DNA of 64,000 nucleotides from Rahnella aceris (lineage in GTDB: Bacteria > Pseudomonadota > Gammaproteobacteria > Enterobacterales > Enterobacteriaceae): positions 495,209 to 559,208 of the forward strand of contig NZ_JAADJV010000002.1 in assembly GCF_011684115.1 (NCBI RefSeq), read 5' to 3'. Every line of letters starts with the position of its first letter. Within the stretch, counting starts at the first letter, position 1. Positions 60,861 to 64,000 of this stretch are shown here, one piece after another. Under the pieces are notes generated by a model, which worked only from the letters and a program-made list of their open reading frames with translations, was not told the DNA's origin and made no database searches. Position numbers and translations under genes: made by a program.

Positions 60861-62207
60861 TTATTCGCCAGCGATTTTCATTGCCGGTAACAGCACGGAA
60901 CCGCACTGGATATTGCTGCGGGTTTCGATGTCGCTGCCAATGGCGACCATATTGCGCCACATGTCTTTCAGATTACCGGCAATAGTGATTTCGCTTACCG
61001 GATACTGGATCTCGCCATTCTCGACCCAGAAACCTGCCGCGCCACGGGAGTAATCGCCGGTAACGCCACTGACGCCCTGCCCCATCAGTTCGGTGACGAC
61101 CAGGCCTTTATCGAGCTTACGCAGCATTCCGGCGAAATCATCGCCCTGACCGGCGATGCGCCAGTTGTGAATGCCGCCCGCGTGACCGGTGGTTTGCAGA
61201 CCGAGCTTACGCGCGGAATAGCAGGTCATCAGCCAGTTTTGCAGCACGCCGTCTTTGACGATATCACGACGCTCGGTGCGCACACCTTCGCTGTCGAATG
61301 GCGTGGAAGCCAGCCCCTGCAACAGGTGCGGATGTTCTTCAATGGTCAGCCACTCCGGCAAAATTTGCTTGCCGAGGCTGTCGAGCAGGAAAGACGATTT
61401 ACGGTAAATGCTGCCACCGCTGATCGCCCCCACCAGATGCCCGAACAGGCCGGTCGCGACTTCAGAAGCGAACAATACCGGAGCCTGCATGGTCGGTAAT
61501 TTGCGCGGCGCCAGACGTGACAAGGTGCGGCGGGCGCACTCTGCGCCGACCCATTCGGGGTCTTTCAGATCGCTCATTTTACGGGCGATGGAGTAGGCGT
61601 AATCGCGCTCCATGTCGCCTTCGTGTTCGGCAATCACTGAGGCGGAAATCGAATGACGCGTCGAGCAATAGCTTTGCAACATGCCGTGGCTGTTACCGAA
61701 AACGCGGATACCGTAATGGCTGTTGAAACTGCCACCTTCGGTATTGGTGATACGCTTGTCAGCCTGCAACGCCGCCTGTTCAGCACGTGCGGCCAGTTCG
61801 ATGCTGCGATCCGGATCCAGCTCTTCCGGGTGGAATAAATCCAGGTCCGGTGCATCGAACGCCAGCATCTCTTTATCGGCCACGCCCGCGAACGGATCCG
61901 GCGACGTGTAACGGGCAATATCCAGCGCCGCCTGCACGGTGCGGGAAATAGCGTCCGGGCTTAAATCGGTGGAAGACGCACTGCCTTTACGGTTCTGATA
62001 ATAAACGGTGATGCCCAGTGCGCCGTCGCTGTTGAATTCCACATTCTCGACTTCGCCAAAACGGGTGCTGACGCCGATACCGGTGGTTTTGCTGACCGCC
62101 ACTTCTGCAGCATCTGAACCGGCTTTCGCCAGTTCCAGTGCCTGAGATACGGCCTGTTCCAGAGTCTTACGCTGCTGCGCTACTTGATTCACTACGTTCA
62201 TCGGCAT
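60861..62207 (-). CDS. tldE: Metalloprotease complex subunit TldE
   Basis: The 448-aa protein matches E. coli TldE/PmbA (450 aa). With TldD, encoded elsewhere, it forms a protease that matures microcin B17 and removes leader peptides of modified peptides. TldE has no HExxH motif and does not bind zinc itself. The [20 protein letters not shown] and [12 protein letters not shown] segments are characteristic. It is divergent from darP. Confidence 0.95.
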   Translation of the reverse strand: MPMNVVNQVAQQRKTLEQAVSQALELAKAGSDAAEVAVSKTTGIGVSTRFGEVENVEFNSDGALGITVYYQNRKGSASSTDLSPDAISRTVQAALDIARYTSPDPFAGVADKEMLAFDAPDLDLFHPEELDPDRSIELAARAEQAALQADKRITNTEGGSFNSHYGIRVFGNSHGMLQSYCSTRHSISASVIAEHEGDMERDYAYSIARKMSDLKDPEWVGAECARRTLSRLAPRKLPTMQAPVLFASEVATGLFGHLVGAISGGSIYRKSSFLLDSLGKQILPEWLTIEEHPHLLQGLASTPFDSEGVRTERRDIVKDGVLQNWLMTCYSARKLGLQTTGHAGGIHNWRIAGQGDDFAGMLRKLDKGLVVTELMGQGVSGVTGDYSRGAAGFWVENGEIQYPVSEITIAGNLKDMWRNMVAIGSDIETRSNIQCGSVLLPAMKIAGE

Positions 62208-62428
62208 GCCATCGCTTATGAGATAAAAGGGATTGTTCTACACTGATATACAGAAAGTCTTATCTTTGAGTCTAACAGAGACTCGCCACAATTTCGCATT
62301 CACTCCGGCGTTGTTATGCCCAAAGTTGCAACAGAACATGGATGTATGCGGCATAACCCTGCATAATGCCGCCAAAGCAATAAAGCACAATCAAACTGAC
62401 AGGATTACCTCGTTAAGAGGAAGCGCCC

Positions 62429-62980
62429 ATGACAAAGAAAATTGACGACTGGCACGACGACGTTCCCGAAACCAACGAGAACGAAGATGATGAAGAAATC
62501 ATCTGGGTCAGTAAAAGTGAAATTAAACGTGACGCCGAGGCGCTGAAAGATCTCGGTGCAGAAATGGTTGAACTGGGTAAAAACTCGCTGGACAAACTGC
62601 CTCTGGACGACGATCTGCGCGCAGCGATCGACTTAGCGCAGAAGATCAAGAAAGAAGGCCGCCGCCGCCAGTTACAGCTGATTGGTAAAATGCTGCGTTC
62701 CCGCGATGTTGAACCGATCCAGACCGCGCTGGATAAGCTGAAAAACCGCCATAACCAGCAGATTTCGCTGTTCCATAAACTGGAAATGCTGCGTGACCGT
62801 CTGGTTGAAGAAGGTGATGATGCGATCCCGCCGGTACTGGAGTTGTATCCTGAAGCCGATCGCCAGCAACTGCGCGCACTGATCCGTAACGCACAGAAAG
62901 AGAAAGCCACTAACAAGCCGCCGAAATCTTACCGCCAGATTTTTCAGTATCTGCGCGAACTGGCTGAAGGTCAGGAATAA
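62429..62980 (+). CDS. darP: Ribosome assembly factor DarP
   Basis: The 183-aa protein matches E. coli YjgA/DarP (183 aa), a late 50S assembly factor that helps form the peptidyl-transferase centre. An acidic N-terminus (about 1-30) is followed by helical bundles. It lies beside tldE as in E. coli. Confidence 0.95.
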   Translation: MTKKIDDWHDDVPETNENEDDEEIIWVSKSEIKRDAEALKDLGAEMVELGKNSLDKLPLDDDLRAAIDLAQKIKKEGRRRQLQLIGKMLRSRDVEPIQTALDKLKNRHNQQISLFHKLEMLRDRLVEEGDDAIPPVLELYPEADRQQLRALIRNAQKEKATNKPPKSYRQIFQYLRELAEGQE

Positions 62981-62987
62981 AAAAACA

Positions 62988-63028
62988 AAAACCCGCCTTT
63001 TTACTTAACAGAAAATGGCGGGTTTTTT
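62988..63028. terminator. Bidirectional terminator darP/barstar
   Basis: AAAACCCGCC / GGCGGGTTTT stem with T tracts on both strands, between convergent darP and the barstar gene. Confidence 0.92.
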
Positions 63029-63032
63029 CTTT

Positions 63033-63326
63033 TCAGCCTTTAGCCTTTACTGCGGGTTTCTCCAGCAGATTCAGCCGCAACTCGCCTTCCAGTTCTTCCT
63101 CCGCTTCTTCAAACAACAGAATCAGCGCGCCGAAACGGCGTTTACGGCTGGCATTCAGATTAATGAAATCTATCTCAACCGGCAGTGCAATCCCGCCCGT
63201 TACCTCATCCCAGAGTGCGTCCAGATTCGCGCCGAAGCTGTCAGTCAGTGCAAACTGACGGACAAACTCGCGGTAGAATGCGGGTAAATCCGGGATGTGA
63301 TTAAAATCGAAGCTCACTTTATTCAT
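63033..63326 (-). CDS. Barstar-family RNase inhibitor
   Basis: The 97-aa acidic protein matches the barstar family and E. coli YhcO. The segment RRFGALILLFEEAEEELEGEL near residues 60-80 is typical. It has no signal peptide, so it is cytoplasmic. I chose the ATG at 63326, which has GGAG 8 bp upstream; two other starts lie 2-3 codons upstream. It directly follows the barnase gene, so it is the likely immunity protein. Confidence 0.9.
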   Translation of the reverse strand: MNKVSFDFNHIPDLPAFYREFVRQFALTDSFGANLDALWDEVTGGIALPVEIDFINLNASRKRRFGALILLFEEAEEELEGELRLNLLEKPAVKAKG

Positions 63327-63331
63327 CGACA

Positions 63332-63778
63332 TCACTCCACCCGAACGAAGTTCTGATAATGGTCTTTACTGACATAAATCAGCCCGTCGCTGGCAAACAA
63401 CACGCGGTCAGCACCGCGACGCCCGCAGCGATAGTTAATATCCGCTTCGCGCCACACCCTTTTGTACGCCGAAGGCAAACGTCCTTCCCGGTTTGAGAAG
63501 CGGTCACCACCGATGGCTTTGCCCGGCAATACATCACATAAATTCCCGGAACGGGCATCCCAGCCGGCTTCCCGCGCCTTTTTCTTGGTGATGTAATTTT
63601 CAGGCAATTTATGGTTCTGGCGTAAATAGCCGATCACCGTTTGTTCATCGGTGCCCGGAACTATTGTGCCCTGATTATATGTCGTTTTCGCGACAACCTG
63701 CCCCGCGACACCGCACAGCCCGAAAAACACGGCGGCCATCATCAGATTGCGCACACACCGCCCGTTAAATGCCTTCAT
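63332..63778 (-). CDS. Secreted barnase-family ribonuclease
   Basis: The 148-aa protein has a signal peptide (cleavage about residue 30, VVA) and a barnase-like guanyl-specific RNase domain. All barnase catalytic residues have counterparts: Lys65, Arg97 (FSNREG), Glu111 (WREADINY), Arg121, Arg125 and His140 (DHYQ). Cys81 and Cys118 are absent from barnase and could form a periplasmic disulfide. Its stop overlaps the start region of the barstar gene. It may be an exported digestive or antagonistic RNase. Confidence 0.9.
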   Translation of the reverse strand: MKAFNGRCVRNLMMAAVFFGLCGVAGQVVAKTTYNQGTIVPGTDEQTVIGYLRQNHKLPENYITKKKAREAGWDARSGNLCDVLPGKAIGGDRFSNREGRLPSAYKRVWREADINYRCGRRGADRVLFASDGLIYVSKDHYQNFVRVE

Positions 63779-63855
63779 TGACGTCCTTTGTGTTGAGCCG
63801 GAATGAAACTGTTTCTGTTTATTGTTTCTTAAAAAGTAACTTCTGGAAAGCTGAC

Positions 63856-64000
63856 TTAAAGATTCCCTAAATGCAGCGTTTTCACCTGCAAATATTCTTC
63901 CAGCCCCAGCACCGAACCTTCACGCCCCAGGCCGGATTCTTTTACGCCGCCAAATGGCGCGGCTTCGTTGGAAATCGCACATTCATTAATGCCAATCATC
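63856..64000 (-). CDS. Aldehyde dehydrogenase, C-terminus (partial)
   Basis: The last 48 codons read IGINECAIS...[16 protein letters not shown]...EEYLQVK, the C-terminal signature of NAD(P)-dependent succinate-semialdehyde dehydrogenase (GabD type). The rest lies beyond the right edge, so the catalytic Cys is not visible and the exact substrate is uncertain. No gene symbol is given for that reason. Confidence 0.85.
   Translation of the reverse strand, partial: MIGINECAISNEAAPFGGVKESGLGREGSVLGLEEYLQVKTLHLGNL

Noticed and set aside
63033..63778. Classical intracellular type II toxin-antitoxin module
   Set aside because: The RNase has a signal peptide and a barnase catalytic set, so it is an exported enzyme with a cytoplasmic inhibitor.

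Overview
The window is a stretch of chromosome from a gamma-proteobacterium of the order Enterobacterales. Almost every protein is close to its E. coli counterpart, and gene order follows E. coli for long runs (exuT-exuR-yqjA-mzrA-yqjCDEK-yqjFG-yhaJK; rsmI/lpoA-yraN-diaA-dolP; degQ-degS/murA-ibaG-mlaBCDEF/yrbG-kdsDC-lptCAB-rpoN-hpf-ptsN-rapZ-npr). The details differ from E. coli: uxaB lies inside a uxaCBA operon, rnpB sits between yhaK and rsmI, mtgA follows dolP, elbB, yhcC and yrbL are absent from their E. coli places, and a secreted barnase with a barstar lies beside tldE and darP. This points to the Yersiniaceae (Rahnella, Serratia or Rouxiella-like). That placement is inference; no 16S gene is present. 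I see no prophage, IS element, tRNA or CRISPR array.

Layout. 1-7.8 kb: hexuronate (galacturonate/glucuronate) catabolism, with uxaCBA divergent from exuT and exuR. The control region between them carries a diverged duplication. 8.2-14.5 kb: envelope and stress genes yqjA-mzrA, yqjCDEK, yqjF, yqjG, yhaJ, yhaK. 14.6-20.4 kb: RNase P RNA, rsmI, the peptidoglycan and outer-membrane set lpoA-yraN-diaA-dolP, and mtgA. 21.2-23.7 kb: the small RNA ArcZ, whose terminator overlaps the 3' end of arcB on the opposite strand. 24.5-30.4 kb: glutamate synthase gltBD. 30.6-34.4 kb: sspAB, rplM-rpsI and zapE. 34.6-39.4 kb: zapG, degQ, degS, murA, ibaG. 39.5-51.0 kb: the Mla lipid-transport operon, then the Kdo/Lpt-LPS-sigma54-PTS(Ntr) cluster.

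51.0-58.8 kb holds the most unusual part: a nine-gene, one-strand operon placed directly after npr. Its first five genes encode a stand-alone PRD protein, a glycine-rich SFCGS protein, a small DUF4312 protein and two membrane proteins (DUF4311, DUF4310). They are followed by an amidohydrolase, a DgaE-type PLP ammonia-lyase, a DgaF-type KDGP aldolase and a PRD-EIIB-EIIA regulator. The enzymes predict uptake and phosphorylation of an N-acylated 2-amino-2-deoxy-aldonate-type compound, deacylation, deamination to 2-keto-3-deoxy-6-phosphogluconate, and cleavage to pyruvate and glyceraldehyde-3-phosphate. The transporter resembles no standard PTS permease.

59.1-64.0 kb: rnk with a terminator in its leader, a roughly 620-bp non-coding block built of two inverted copies of a hairpin-rich repeat, cytochrome b562, tldE, darP, the barstar/barnase pair, and the C-terminus of a succinate-semialdehyde-type dehydrogenase cut by the window edge.
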